The notes: a model not told the origin generated them from the letters alone. 64,000 bases of DNA from Rossellomorea marisflavi (GCF_022170785.1 NZ_CP081870.1:2468001-2532000), one strand, 5' to 3'; counted from the stretch's first letter, positions 16,517 through 25,823 are shown. Made by a program: numbers and translations.

Positions 16517-16545
16517 ATTGTACCAATTTCCCCTCTCCATTTGAA
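16517..16545 (-). promoter_or_regulatory. Promoter of ypgQ-ABC-F
   Basis: Minus-strand TTCAAA (16540-16545), a 17-base spacer and TACAAT (16517-16522) with an extended TGG. It starts where the terminator of the upstream degV ends, and predicts a leader of only about 15 bases. Confidence 0.6.
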
Positions 16546-16580
16546 GAAAAAGGAGCGGAAGGCTCAAGCCTTACCGCTCC
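16545..16580 (-). terminator. Terminator overlapping the degV-2 stop codon
   Basis: GGAGCGG (16574-16580 on the minus strand) pairs with CCGCTCC (16552-16558), extended by AAGGCT/AGCCTT, and is followed by TTTTTCTT. The TGA of the second degV is in the loop. Confidence 0.75.
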
Positions 16581-17409
16581 CAATGTCATCGAACCAGCTG
16601 ATTCCAAGTGTATCCGAGCCCGCATGAATTCCGATAACGGCAGCTAGGGGATAGGGAGAGAAGTGAATGCCGGGAAATTCACCCTTCAGTTCCTCCATCC
16701 AATGGTCGGCTTCCTCCCTGTTCAATCCATACAGAATGAACGCCTCCCTAACCTTGGCAGCGGAGAGCCGTTGTTTCATAAGGGCAAGGCCCTTACGGTG
16801 ATTCCTTACCCGCTGATCGACGGAGAGTTTCCCGTCACGGATGGTAAGGAGCGGTTTGATGTGAAGCATGCTCCCAAGAAAAAAACTGAGCCCGCTCATT
16901 CTTCCGCTCCTATGAAGCTGTTCAAGACTTCCCACCATCACAAACGTCCTTGACTGTTCGGCCCTTTCTTCAAGGCGGGTTTTGATCTCTTCATGCGAGA
17001 CCCCCTCCCGGTCAAGGGCCTGCCCATAACGGATCAGATCCGTCAGGGGATAGGAAAGGATCTTGGAATCCACGCAGTAGATGGCTGGGAAAACCTCTTT
17101 CATCATGTCCGCCGCCTGGACAGCCGAAGCATACGTGCCGCTGAAGTGGGAGGAAACATGTACGGAGAAGATGACATCATGATCTTTTGCCAATTTCTCA
17201 TACAAAGAGACAAATGTACCGATGGACGGCTGGGACGTCTTACCGGCCACCCGTTCCTCCTCAAGCTTCTCGTATAACCCTTCCAGCGTCAGGTCGACTC
17301 CATCCAAATATTCACGATCCCCGAAGCTGATATGCATGGGAACCACATGTACATCTTCCATTCCATTCCCCACAAATGCTGTACTGTCTGTCACCCAGGC
17401 CACTTTCAT
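16564..17409 (-). CDS. DegV family fatty-acid-binding protein (second copy)
   Basis: A 281-residue FakB/DegV-type protein with VAWVTDSTAF at the N-terminus, GKTSQPSIGTF, VHVSSHFSGTYASA (fatty-acid pocket Ser) and LHIKPLL. It is clearly divergent from the copy at 6031-6873, so the two may bind different acyl chains (inference from FakB1/FakB2 of Staphylococcus). It lies downstream of a hypothetical gene and ends at a terminator overlapping its stop. Confidence 0.88.
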   Translation of the reverse strand: MKVAWVTDSTAFVGNGMEDVHVVPMHISFGDREYLDGVDLTLEGLYEKLEEERVAGKTSQPSIGTFVSLYEKLAKDHDVIFSVHVSSHFSGTYASAVQAADMMKEVFPAIYCVDSKILSYPLTDLIRYGQALDREGVSHEEIKTRLEERAEQSRTFVMVGSLEQLHRSGRMSGLSFFLGSMLHIKPLLTIRDGKLSVDQRVRNHRKGLALMKQRLSAAKVREAFILYGLNREEADHWMEELKGEFPGIHFSPYPLAAVIGIHAGSDTLGISWFDDIGSGKA

Positions 17410-17449
17410 CTGGACGACCCCCTTTTTCCCTACTATATGTGAATTCCTC

Positions 17450-17929
17450 TTATTTCAGAAGCGATTCGATGGAATGAGCCACCATTTCAATCACATCATC
17501 GACCATTTCCTCTGTGATGACCCTGAAGAATGCGAGGATGCCTTCCACCCGGGTTTCCCCATGTGATGAAGAGATGGTGAGCCATTCCCATGAAGTTCCC
17601 TGACCCCAAAACTCTTCCAGTGCTTTACGGGAGGACAGGAGGGATTCATCTCCCAGGTAGGTGAACGCTATAACGGCACCTGCACGATTCCCCCTTGCAA
17701 AACCCTTCCGTTCCGCCAAGAAGTGACCGGCATCGGCCTTCAGTTCCAGACGGACAGACGCTCCCTGTGTTCCTTTTAATCGGTATTGTATCTGATACTT
17801 CCTCTCATAGTGGGCGAAATCGAAGAGATCCTTGCGATCAACGATGTCGATTTCCCCACCGAGATCGAAGTCATAGACGGCACCTTCCAGTACCACCTTC
17901 AAATTATCAAAAGCCGTAGGGTCGAACAT
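17450..17929 (-). CDS. Hypothetical protein (159 aa), unrecognised
   Basis: A soluble alpha/beta-looking protein without membrane segments or known motifs. It starts MFDPTAFDNLKVVLEGAVYD and has a C-terminal helix (VDDVIEMVAHSIESLLK). The start ATG 17929 has AGGAGG 7 bases upstream, and the gene lies 17 bases after fhs and 40 bases before the second degV on the same strand, so it is probably part of a transcript with them. I cannot assign a family. Confidence 0.75.
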   Translation of the reverse strand: MFDPTAFDNLKVVLEGAVYDFDLGGEIDIVDRKDLFDFAHYERKYQIQYRLKGTQGASVRLELKADAGHFLAERKGFARGNRAGAVIAFTYLGDESLLSSRKALEEFWGQGTSWEWLTISSSHGETRVEGILAFFRVITEEMVDDVIEMVAHSIESLLK

Positions 17930-17946
17930 CTCTCCCCCTCCTCTCG

Positions 17947-19635
17947 TTAAAACAGGCCGATAGCCCTGCCATCCGAAGCCACGTCCATTTGATTGGCTGC
18001 CGGTGATTTCGGCAGGCCAGGCATGGTCATGACATCACCGGTAAGTGCGACGATGAATCCAGCACCGATCTTTGGTTTCAATTCCCTGATCGTAATCCTG
18101 AATCCCGATGGGCGGCCCAGTTTAACAGGGTCATCAGACAGTGAGTATTGGGTCTTCGCCATGCATACAGGAAGGCCACCCCATCCTTCTGATTCGAATT
18201 GCTCGATCTGTTTAAATGCCTTCGGGGAAAAGTCGACTCCCTCGGCACCATAGACCGTCATGGCAATTTTTTCGATCTTTTCGGAAATTGAATCGGTCAG
18301 CTCGTAGATTGGCTTCAAGACTTTTTTGTTCATCTCGATTTCTGATAGGACTTTCTCGGCAAGCTCCAGTCCCCCTTCGCCGCCGTTGGCCCAAACATCG
18401 GTAAGGGCAACAGACACACCACGGTCTTCACACCACTTCTTCAACAAGGTGATTTCTGTTTCACTATCGGTGATGAACCGGTTGATGGCCACTACATAAG
18501 GTACCTCGAATGCCTCGAGGGTTTCCATATGCTTCTCAAGATTGGCCAGACCCACTTCTAGTGCCTGTGTATTTTCCGTTGCCAGTTCCATCTTATTGAC
18601 CCCTCCGTGCATCTTCAGGGCGCGTACGGTGGCCACCAATACAACGGCGGAAGGGGCAATGCCTGCCGCCCTGCTCTTGATATTCAGGAACTTCTCGGCA
18701 CCGAGATCCGCTCCGAAGCCCGATTCCGTCACAACATAGTCGCCGAGCTTCATGGCTGTACGCGTGGCCATGACACTATTGCACCCATGGGCGATATTGG
18801 CGAAAGGACCGCCATGCACCAGCGCAGGAGTGTGTTCGATGGTCTGTACGAGATTGGGTTTAAGGGCATCCTTCAACAGGAGGGTAAGAGCACCCTCTAC
18901 CCCAAGGTCTCTGACGTAGACGGGCTTACGGTCATATCCATAGGCGATGACCATGCCGGCAAGCCTGTCCTTTAGTTCATCCAGGCTGTTTGACAGACAC
19001 AGGACGGCCATGATTTCGGAAGCCACCGTTATATCAAAACCTTCTTCACGCGGTACACCTTGAACTGCTCCTCCGAGACCGATGACCGTATGCCGCAGGG
19101 CCCGGTCATTCATATCAAGCGCACGCTTCCATACAATTCTCCGTGGGTCGATCCCTAGCTCGTTTCCCTGATGGATATGATTATCGAGGAGTGCGGCAAG
19201 GGCATTATTGGCAGATGTGATGGCATGGATGTCACCGGTGAAATGTAGATTGATGTCTTCCATCGGGACGACCTGAGCATATCCACCTCCAGCTGCCCCG
19301 CCTTTGATCCCCATCGTGGGGCCGAGTGAAGGCTCCCTCATGGCGATGATGGACTGTTTCCCCAGATGGGTCAGGGCATCCCCAAGTCCTACTGTCACCG
19401 TGGATTTCCCCTCACCCGCAGGGGTCGGATTGATGGATGTGACCAAAATCACCTTTCCTTCAGACGCCCCCTTGCGTTTTTCAATCGCATCAAAGGTGAT
19501 TTTGCCTTTGAACCTGCCGTATAGCTCGACTTCATCCTCTGCAAGACCGATGGATGAAGCGATGTCCAGGATCGGATGCAGCTCGGCTTCCTGTGCAATG
19601 GTAATATCAGATTTCACTTGTTTCGTTGTTGTCAT
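17947..19635 (-). CDS. fhs: Formate-tetrahydrofolate ligase
   Basis: A 562-residue formyltetrahydrofolate synthetase (ATP + formate + THF to 10-formyl-THF), feeding one-carbon units to purine and fMet synthesis. It has the nucleotide loop [18 protein letters not shown], the family segment [22 protein letters not shown], and [18 protein letters not shown] and [16 protein letters not shown] sequences. Length and sequence are normal. The start ATG 19635 has AGGTG upstream. Confidence 0.96.
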   Translation of the reverse strand: MTTTKQVKSDITIAQEAELHPILDIASSIGLAEDEVELYGRFKGKITFDAIEKRKGASEGKVILVTSINPTPAGEGKSTVTVGLGDALTHLGKQSIIAMREPSLGPTMGIKGGAAGGGYAQVVPMEDINLHFTGDIHAITSANNALAALLDNHIHQGNELGIDPRRIVWKRALDMNDRALRHTVIGLGGAVQGVPREEGFDITVASEIMAVLCLSNSLDELKDRLAGMVIAYGYDRKPVYVRDLGVEGALTLLLKDALKPNLVQTIEHTPALVHGGPFANIAHGCNSVMATRTAMKLGDYVVTESGFGADLGAEKFLNIKSRAAGIAPSAVVLVATVRALKMHGGVNKMELATENTQALEVGLANLEKHMETLEAFEVPYVVAINRFITDSETEITLLKKWCEDRGVSVALTDVWANGGEGGLELAEKVLSEIEMNKKVLKPIYELTDSISEKIEKIAMTVYGAEGVDFSPKAFKQIEQFESEGWGGLPVCMAKTQYSLSDDPVKLGRPSGFRITIRELKPKIGAGFIVALTGDVMTMPGLPKSPAANQMDVASDGRAIGLF

Positions 19636-19688
19636 ATATGTGTCACCTACTCATGAAAGATAGAATCATTCCATTATTCTATCATGAT

Positions 19689-20363
19689 TCAGCCGGATGA
19701 TGTAAACATGAACAGCGTCATGAATGAGAGTGCCTGCTTCAGCTCATGATCAAGTCCTGTGATAGCGTCCCCTTTCACACCTTTCTTGAATACCCATTCC
19801 TCATCCACAGCTTCCCATCCAAGCTCGTTTGAAAGTTTCACGAGCTCCCATGGCATCATCGTATTGCACACCGCTTTCCCGCCCGTCAATCGGGGAAAGG
19901 CATTCTCCCTCGGATGTGCCGTCGGACCGAGCAGTCCGATGACGATATACCCCCCAGGGACCACTACCCGTTCAACCTCTTTAAGTGCCTCTAGTGGATC
20001 CTCCACCCACTCGATGGAATTGATGGCCATCACACCATTGAATGCATGATCACGGAAGGGCATGGATGTCAGATCACCCTGAACGAAACGAAGATCATCC
20101 CCTTCGTATCGCTTCGCAAGATCGATCATATTGTTTGAAAAATCCATTCCTGTCACTTCGTAGCCCGCTTGCCGCAACAGATGGGAACCGGCCCCGTCAC
20201 CACAACCGAGGTCCCCTATGTGAGAAGCTTTTGGAACATGCTTCTCCACAAAAGGCAAAATCTGTTTCCTACTGCCCGTCAGCCACATCTCTTCGCTTCT
20301 GGAATGCCAGTTTCCCGCATTTCCCTCCCATTTTTCCTGTGCTGTTTTTCCCCATTCTTCCAT
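19689..20363 (-). CDS. SAM-dependent methyltransferase
   Basis: A class I methyltransferase of about 224 residues with motif I IGDLGCGDGAGSHLLRQAG, VTGMDFSNNMIDLA, a LRFVQGDLTSMPF loop and VVPGGYIVIGLLG. It resembles the UbiE/YcgJ group; the substrate is unknown. The start ATG 20363 has AAGGAAGGA upstream; the longer frame to 20438 lacks support. Confidence 0.85.
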   Translation of the reverse strand: MEEWGKTAQEKWEGNAGNWHSRSEEMWLTGSRKQILPFVEKHVPKASHIGDLGCGDGAGSHLLRQAGYEVTGMDFSNNMIDLAKRYEGDDLRFVQGDLTSMPFRDHAFNGVMAINSIEWVEDPLEALKEVERVVVPGGYIVIGLLGPTAHPRENAFPRLTGGKAVCNTMMPWELVKLSNELGWEAVDEEWVFKKGVKGDAITGLDHELKQALSFMTLFMFTSSG

Positions 20364-20503
20364 GTTGATCCTTCCTTTCACTGTTTCTCTCCCCTTCATT
20401 CGCGAGAAAAGGGTTAAAAACCTCCCTATGGGAAGCAAGTTATGAATCTGGCGCTTTCAGTCCATACTAACATACGAACCTTTATGAAACAGGAGGAATC
20501 CCC

Positions 20504-20689
20504 ATGGAACAGATCGTCGCAGTACAGCGGAATGAAGCAGGTGGGATCATCAACTTCGAGACCTCATCCGGTCGCATCATTTCATACAGGAAGGCCGTCA
20601 TGGAGGCGAATGAAGGCACACTCCAGTTCCCACCCGACGGTGACGCAGAATCGGATGACCAGTTCGATCAGTATCCTTCCATCTTTTAA
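20504..20689 (+). CDS. DUF3892 family small protein
   Basis: A 61-residue acidic protein. It has the DUF3892 pattern (IVAVQRNEAGGIINFETSSG, YRKAVMEANEG) and an acidic tail. ATG 20504 has AGGAGG 7 bases upstream. Its function is unknown. It is transcribed towards mntR, with a shared terminator between them. Confidence 0.8.
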   Translation: MEQIVAVQRNEAGGIINFETSSGRIISYRKAVMEANEGTLQFPPDGDAESDDQFDQYPSIF

Positions 20690-20698
20690 TTCCATCAA

Positions 20699-20737
20699 AA
20701 AAAGGAAGGACTGAATCTCAATCAGCCCTTCCTTTGC
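20699..20737. terminator. Bidirectional terminator
   Basis: AAAGGAAGG with CTGA (20701-20714) pairs with TCAG and CCTTCCTTT (20722-20735), with one internal mismatch region. It separates the DUF3892 gene from mntR. Confidence 0.75.
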
Positions 20738-21154
20738 TTATTCACTTCGATTTTGTATGAAGCGGAGCTCTTCCACCCGCTTTTTGTCTTCTTCAAAATA
20801 CTGTACAAGGTCTCCGATCCGGTCGATGGAATCCCAGCTGAGGTGATGTTCGATCCCCTCCACGTCTTCATAGATATGTTCATCCTTCACGCCGATGACG
20901 GTCAGGAATTGCTCCAGCAGTTCATGTCTATACACTAAACGTTTTCCAACTTTATTCCCTTTGGGAGTCAGAACGAGCCCACGGTATTTCTCATAAACGA
21001 GGTAGTCATCCTTATCTAGCTTCTGCACCATTTTGGTTACTGAGGAGGGATGGACGGACAATGCCTCTGCAATATCCGATACTCTTGCATATCCTTTATT
21101 CTCAATCAGCAAATAAATTTGTTCTATATAATCTTCCATGCTTGGTGTAGGCAT
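20738..21154 (-). CDS. mntR: MntR, manganese-responsive transcriptional regulator
   Basis: A 138-residue DtxR/MntR-family repressor. The N-terminal winged helix ([40 protein letters not shown]) carries the metal ligands Asp8 and Glu11. The dimerisation domain has the ligand cluster [11 protein letters not shown] and [10 protein letters not shown]. Without SH3 domain, as usual for MntR. It sits directly beside the mnt transporter operon that it would repress when Mn2+ is high. Confidence 0.95.
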   Translation of the reverse strand: MPTPSMEDYIEQIYLLIENKGYARVSDIAEALSVHPSSVTKMVQKLDKDDYLVYEKYRGLVLTPKGNKVGKRLVYRHELLEQFLTVIGVKDEHIYEDVEGIEHHLSWDSIDRIGDLVQYFEEDKKRVEELRFIQNRSE

Positions 21155-21225
21155 TCTGTACCCTCCAAATTCCCTTCAATATCATTAAAAGTTTACTATA
21201 AGAATTGGATGAATACAACCCGAGC

Positions 21226-22101
21226 TTATCCTCTCCCAGATCTCAAAACGGAAAATCGTGCCATCAGCCCATGACGGGGTGACAGGATCCAAGTCAGAAG
21301 GAAAACCAATCCAGCGACAACTGCCATGCTTCCTGATATGGAAACATCCAACCATTTGGCTGCATAGTACCCGGCGATGCTATCCGATACACCGATGATT
21401 ACACTCAAAAAAATCATTCTCAGATAGCGGTCGGTCCATAAATAGGCCGTAGCCCCTGGTGCGATAAGCATGGCCACCACCAGGATCGCGCCTACGCTGT
21501 CAAATGCCGATACGGTCGTAACGGAAACAAGGGTCATCATGACGTAGTGCAGCAGAAGGACGGGAAAACCCATGGCTGCCGCCATACCCGGGTCAAAAGA
21601 TGTGAGTTTGAACTCCTTGAAAAGCAGAAGGACCACGACAAGATCCAGAACCAATACGGCTGTAAGCATCACCACCGATTTAGGAACTTCACCAAACATG
21701 GGGAGGTTCAATGTATCCCATGGAATGAAAGCAATCTCTCCCATGAGGGCATGCTCCACGTCCAGATGGACGTTCTGTGCGAACAAAGAAATCAGGATGA
21801 CGCCGATCGCGAAGAGGGTCGTGAACACCACACCGATGGAAGCATCCTCTTGTATGCCTTTCGCATTCAGCACCTGTATCAAATAGGTAGTGAACAGACC
21901 GGCGACGGCTGCCCCCACGAGCATGATGCCGCCGTTCAAAGATTGACTGATCAAAAAGGCAAGCACTAAGCCGAGGAGAACCGTGTGGCTGATTGCATCG
22001 GCAAGCATCGCCATCTTCCTCAGGATGAGAAAACACCCCATCATTCCACAGGTCCCCCCGACCAAAGCCCCTGTAAGCAGGATCCAAAGCTCATATGTCA
22101 T
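21226..22101 (-). CDS. mntD: Manganese ABC transporter permease MntD
   Basis: A membrane permease of about 291 residues and eight or more helices, of the ZnuB/MntC/MntD family (ELWILLTGALVGGTCGMMGCF, ADAISHTVLLGLVLAFL, STFDSVGAILVVAMLIAPGA-like). The start ATG 22101 lies in the 4-base overlap with mntC; the longer frame to 22218 is inside mntC and is rejected. It partners with MntC in one transporter. Confidence 0.9.
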   Translation of the reverse strand: MTYELWILLTGALVGGTCGMMGCFLILRKMAMLADAISHTVLLGLVLAFLISQSLNGGIMLVGAAVAGLFTTYLIQVLNAKGIQEDASIGVVFTTLFAIGVILISLFAQNVHLDVEHALMGEIAFIPWDTLNLPMFGEVPKSVVMLTAVLVLDLVVVLLLFKEFKLTSFDPGMAAAMGFPVLLLHYVMMTLVSVTTVSAFDSVGAILVVAMLIAPGATAYLWTDRYLRMIFLSVIIGVSDSIAGYYAAKWLDVSISGSMAVVAGLVFLLTWILSPRHGLMARFSVLRSGRG

Positions 22102-23357
22102 TGTCCTCTTACTCCTTTCAGCATGTAGGGATGGCGGTTGTATACGTCTTTTCTTTCTTGGATCAACACCATAAGGTTCTCGTCGGAGGGCGTCTGCCCC
22201 GCAGCTTCTTCCAACCAACCTTCATCATATGATGCCATTTCGGCAGGATACATCTCCTTCAGCTCACGGAGTTCATCCGCGTAAAGGATGTGGGTGGCTT
22301 GGAGACGCCCTTGTTCTGTCAGTACGATCTCGCCCCCATCACTGTACAGCCATCCGGAATGCATGCAATGGTGGATCGCCTCACTCACTTTACGCTCATT
22401 CGTGCCCAGACGCACGTGCATCTCTGAAATCCGACAACCCCCGCCTAGACTTGCTTTCAGCAGGCTCCGCCTGAGGAGTATTCTATCGTTCCTTCTTCGT
22501 TCCATTCCCTTTGAAATCATGCCTTTTGAAGGAGCAAACAGAATGGATATAACAAAGATCGCACTCGCCGTCAGTACGATGAACGGACCTGTGGAAAGCC
22601 CTTTTCCCATGGCGCTGATGATGGTACCAACGACACCGGATACACCCCCGAAAACACCAGCGATTGCGACCATCCGATGCAGGGAATCCGTCCAGTAGCG
22701 TGCAGAGATGGCAGGTGTAATCAATAATGCCGCCATCAGGATCACACCCACCGCCTGGATGCCGACGATGACAGTGATGACGAGGAGCGACAAGAACAAG
22801 AAGTTCAGGCGCTGTACCGGCAGTCCGACCCCTTTGGCGAACTGGGCATCGAACGTAATTAGCTTGAACTCTTTGAAAAATACGGTGATCACCAGGATCA
22901 AGACGAAGGCCGTCCCCCCCATCAACCTGACATCCTTGCCCACCAAGGAGGCAGCCTGACCGAAGATGAAGTGATCAAGACCACTTTGATTCCCGCTCGG
23001 CATCTGGGCCACCTTGGTCAAGAGGACGATCCCCAGGCCGAAAAAGACAGAAAGGAAGAGACAAATGGCCGTATCTTCCTTGATCTTGGACGTACGTGTG
23101 ACAGCTTGGATCAAGTAGGCCGCAATCAGTCCCGTTACAGCAGCTCCCACCAAAAGTCCAAAAAAGTCCTTCTCACCCATGATCATGAAGGCAAGACATA
23201 TGCCCGGTAGCGCACTATGGGCTACGGCATCACCGATAAGGCTCTGTTTCCTCAGGAGTGCGAAACTCCCCATCACCCCGCTTGCGATCCCGAGCAAGAG
23301 GGTGCTCAGGAGGACCCATTGGGTATTGCCATCCTTTAAGATGCTTAACCATTCCAT
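22098..23357 (-). CDS. mntC: Manganese ABC transporter permease MntC with C-terminal winged-helix extension
   Basis: A 419-residue permease. Residues 1-280 are the ZnuB-like membrane domain (SLIGDAVAHSALPGICLAFM, VGVILMAALLITPAISARYW). Residues 285-419 are a soluble extension with winged-helix character (SLGGGCRISEMHVRLGTNER, GWLYSDGGEIVLTEQGRLQA). The B. subtilis MntC is similarly long, so the fusion is a family trait. The role of the extension is unknown; it could sense the cytosolic state or be structural. Confidence 0.9.
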   Translation of the reverse strand: MEWLSILKDGNTQWVLLSTLLLGIASGVMGSFALLRKQSLIGDAVAHSALPGICLAFMIMGEKDFFGLLVGAAVTGLIAAYLIQAVTRTSKIKEDTAICLFLSVFFGLGIVLLTKVAQMPSGNQSGLDHFIFGQAASLVGKDVRLMGGTAFVLILVITVFFKEFKLITFDAQFAKGVGLPVQRLNFLFLSLLVITVIVGIQAVGVILMAALLITPAISARYWTDSLHRMVAIAGVFGGVSGVVGTIISAMGKGLSTGPFIVLTASAIFVISILFAPSKGMISKGMERRRNDRILLRRSLLKASLGGGCRISEMHVRLGTNERKVSEAIHHCMHSGWLYSDGGEIVLTEQGRLQATHILYADELRELKEMYPAEMASYDEGWLEEAAGQTPSDENLMVLIQERKDVYNRHPYMLKGVRGQ

Positions 23358-23372
23358 TCCGCACTTCCTCCT

Positions 23373-24110
23373 TCACAGGCTCCCGATCTTATCCAAAAAG
23401 GCAAGCTTTCCGCCGTACGTACTTCTTAAATTCTCCGTGGTAAAGACTTCTTCTGTCGGTCCGCACGCGATTACCCTGCGATTGAGCAAAAGGGTCCAGT
23501 CAAAATAGTCGGTAACCGTCTGAAGATCATGATGGACCACGAGGACCGTCTTGCCCTGATCCTTCAGTTCGGTCAACAAGGCGATGATGGATTTCTCCGT
23601 TGCAGCATCGACTCCTGCAAAAGGTTCATCCATAAAATAGACTTCGGTATCCTGGGCGAGTGCCCGGGCTAGGAAGACTCTTTGCTGCTGTCCGCCGGAA
23701 AGCTGGCTGATCTGTCTCCCAGCAAACCCCTCCATGCCTACTTGCTTCAGGCAATCCAGGGCCATTACAGTATCTTTTTTGGAAGGAAGGCGGAACCAAC
23801 CGGTGTGTCGGTATCTCCCCATGCGGACGACATCAAGGGCATCCGTCGGAAAGTCCCAATCCACCGTTCCCCTCTGTGGTACGTATCCTACTTTGTTGGA
23901 CTTGGGGGAATACGGTTCACCCAGGACACTCACCTCTCCGGTGGAGCGCTGGACGAGACCTAGGATCGCTTTCATCAATGTTGTCTTACCTGCCCCATTT
24001 GGCCCCAATATCCCGATGATCACTCCCTTCGGCAGTTCGAATGTTACATCGGACAAAACCGGCTTCCGGTGGTAGGCCACCGTCAGACCATGCACGTTTA
24101 TTGAAGTCAT
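23373..24110 (-). CDS. mntB: Manganese ABC transporter ATP-binding protein MntB
   Basis: A 245-residue ATPase that drives Mn2+ import through MntCD. Motifs: Walker [11 protein letters not shown]-loop [13 protein letters not shown], signature LSGGQQQR, Walker [13 protein letters not shown], switch His VHHDL. It lies 15 bases upstream of mntC and 12 bases after mntA. Confidence 0.95.
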   Translation of the reverse strand: MTSINVHGLTVAYHRKPVLSDVTFELPKGVIIGILGPNGAGKTTLMKAILGLVQRSTGEVSVLGEPYSPKSNKVGYVPQRGTVDWDFPTDALDVVRMGRYRHTGWFRLPSKKDTVMALDCLKQVGMEGFAGRQISQLSGGQQQRVFLARALAQDTEVYFMDEPFAGVDAATEKSIIALLTELKDQGKTVLVVHHDLQTVTDYFDWTLLLNRRVIACGPTEEVFTTENLRSTYGGKLAFLDKIGSL

Positions 24111-24122
24111 CTTCTCATCCCC

Positions 24123-25046
24123 CTATTTCAAAGCTTTCACGATTGTATCGACATTATGTTTATACATCCCTACATAGGTTCCTGTTTCCGTGCCTTCTTT
24201 CCCTATGGCATCGGAGTACAGCTCACCGCCGAGGTCGATGTCTTTCCCCTTTTTCCTTACGCCTTCCATCACGGCTGTGATCGATTTCTCCGAAATGCTT
24301 GATTCGACGAAAACGGCCTTGATCTCCCTTTCCGCAAGAGTCTCAACAAGCCCCTGGACGTCCCCCAATCCATACTCAGCATCCGTACTCAAGCCCTGAA
24401 GTCCCATTACTTCCATGTCATACGCATCACCGAAATAGTGGAAAGCATCATGTGCCGTCACCAAGACGCGCTGCTCAGGGGGGATCGAGCCTATTTTCTC
24501 TTCAGCATATCTCTTCAATTCATCCAGACTGTCGTAATAGGCTTCTGTATTTTTTCTATATTCCTGCTCATGGGTGGGATCCTCCTTGATCAATCCATCC
24601 CTTACCTCACCAACAGCAATCTTCCAGAGGTCGATATCGAACCATACATGCGGATCCACAGCCGCAGCATTGGCCTCATCTGCACGAAGGCGTTCTTTTG
24701 GAATGCTTTCGGAAATCGCATAAGCGGGCTTCGTTTCGTTCACCTTCTGAAGTACTTCGAGCATCTTCCCCTCAAGATGAAGTCCGCTATAGAAGATAAG
24801 GTCTGCTTCTTGAAGCTTTCCGATATCAGACTGCTTCGCTTTGTAGAGATGGGGATCGACTCCAGGTCCCATCAGCGTTTGTACCTCCACACGGTCTCCA
24901 CCGATCTCCTTGACGGCATCCCCGATCTGCCCGATCGTCGCCGTCACCCTCACCTTCCCGCTCTCTTTTGTCCCACTCTCCTGAGCGCAGCCCCCCATCA
25001 TGAAGACAACTGCCATCACCGTGGCGATCATGAATCTCCCTTTCAT
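24123..25046 (-). CDS. mntA: Manganese ABC transporter substrate-binding lipoprotein MntA
   Basis: A solute-binding lipoprotein of about 307 residues, ZnuA/MntA family. The signal peptide ends in MMGGC (lipid-modified Cys). Metal ligands are in DPHLYKAKQSD, DPHVWFD and TAHDAFHYFGDAYDM, with the C-terminal Asp in GGELYSDAIG. The start ATG 25046 has GGGAGG 9 bases upstream; the longer frame to 25190 covers the operator and is rejected. First gene of mntABCD. Confidence 0.93.
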   Translation of the reverse strand: MKGRFMIATVMAVVFMMGGCAQESGTKESGKVRVTATIGQIGDAVKEIGGDRVEVQTLMGPGVDPHLYKAKQSDIGKLQEADLIFYSGLHLEGKMLEVLQKVNETKPAYAISESIPKERLRADEANAAAVDPHVWFDIDLWKIAVGEVRDGLIKEDPTHEQEYRKNTEAYYDSLDELKRYAEEKIGSIPPEQRVLVTAHDAFHYFGDAYDMEVMGLQGLSTDAEYGLGDVQGLVETLAEREIKAVFVESSISEKSITAVMEGVRKKGKDIDLGGELYSDAIGKEGTETGTYVGMYKHNVDTIVKALK

Positions 25047-25142
25047 TCGACCATTCCTCCCTTTCTCTCCACTTACCCTATTCAATACTTTTACTCTTTG
25101 CCACCATTTTTGCTCAAGTTTATTTATTTTAACTTTATCTAT

Positions 25143-25164
25143 AAAAGTTTCCTTAGTGCAAATT
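25143..25164 (-). promoter_or_regulatory. Probable MntR operator of mntABCD
   Basis: Minus-strand TTTGCACTAAGGAAACTTTT closely resembles the MntR boxes known from B. subtilis mntA and mntH. It overlaps a possible -35 (TTGCAC) about 100 bases before the mntA start. A -10 could be TAAAGT, 18 bases further on, but is weak. Confidence 0.65.
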
Positions 25165-25241
25165 CTAAGGTGTGACCATCCTCTTGTCAATCCTGTTTTC
25201 TTAATGATTTGTAAAATTTACTCAAAAAGCCCCTCCTGATG

Positions 25242-25389
25242 TTGACTCGAAAAACGTCATATTGTATAGTAAAGACATCATTGAAGTGAACGATTAGTAG
25301 GCGCTTGCAAAAGCGGGAATATCAACATTTCGTGATAAATATTTCCCATGGCACTCAACGTGCTTGAACGACTTAGGAGGATTTAGATT
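25242..25389 (+). promoter_or_regulatory. Promoter and long 5' leader of the cold-shock gene
   Basis: TTGACT (25242-25247), a 17-base spacer and TATAGT (25265-25270) form a strong sigma-A promoter. The leader of about 113 bases contains a GCGCTTGC/GC-rich hairpin near 25302-25316 and ends at TAGGAGG. Long structured leaders that change fold at low temperature are typical of csp genes. Confidence 0.75.
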
Positions 25390-25590
25390 ATGCAAAACGG
25401 TAAAGTAAAATGGTTCAACAACGAAAAAGGTTTCGGTTTCATCGAAGTTGAAGGTGGAGACGACGTATTCGTACACTTCTCTGCTATTCAAGGTGACGGC
25501 TTCAAGTCTCTTGAAGAAGGTCAAGACGTTTCTTTCGATATCGTTGAAGGAAATCGCGGACCACAAGCAGCAAACGTTGTAAAATTATAA
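25390..25590 (+). CDS. cspD: Cold-shock protein
   Basis: A 66-residue CspA-family nucleic-acid chaperone with RNP1 KGFGFI and RNP2 VFVHF. The position between the mnt genes and the ypeQ/ypeP group fits the B. subtilis cspD locus, which is the reason for the symbol. Length and sequence are standard. ATG 25390 follows TAGGAGG. Confidence 0.93.
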   Translation: MQNGKVKWFNNEKGFGFIEVEGGDDVFVHFSAIQGDGFKSLEEGQDVSFDIVEGNRGPQAANVVKL

Positions 25591-25610
25591 TCCATAACCA
25601 CCCATAAATG

Positions 25611-25645
25611 AAAAAGGCATCGATCCTCCGGATCGATGCCTTTTT
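25611..25645. terminator. Bidirectional terminator
   Basis: AAAAAGGCATCGATCC (25611-25626) pairs with GGATCGATGCCTTTTT (25630-25645). It separates csp from the convergent ypeQ. Confidence 0.92.
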
Positions 25646-25646
25646 C

Positions 25647-25823
25647 TTATCCCAATCTTTCTCCGTAGCGTCGGATTTCCCTTCCTACGGTACATTCTTC
25701 TATGCAAAAACGGTGGGCATGGGTTTTGCCGTACTCCTTGCGGAAATGAGCCTTCAAAAGGCAACCCTTGCAATAAGCATCCGACAGCTCATCCACCTTA
25801 TCGATCAATTCTTTACGCTCCAC
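25647..25823 (-). CDS. ypeQ: YpeQ, small zinc-finger protein (58 aa)
   Basis: A 58-residue protein read from GTG 25823, with GGAGGTG about ten bases upstream. It has four cysteines in CKGC and CIEEC arrangements separated by KAHFRKEYGKTHAHRF, a likely zinc site with nearby histidines. It matches the zinc-finger protein YpeQ found next to ypeP in B. subtilis. Function unknown. The stop lies directly beside the csp terminator. Confidence 0.8.
   Translation of the reverse strand: MERKELIDKVDELSDAYCKGCLLKAHFRKEYGKTHAHRFCIEECTVGREIRRYGERLG

Noticed and set aside
25585..25773. Minus-strand 62-codon frame
   Set aside because: It overlaps the csp terminator; the true gene in this place is the GTG-started ypeQ in another frame.
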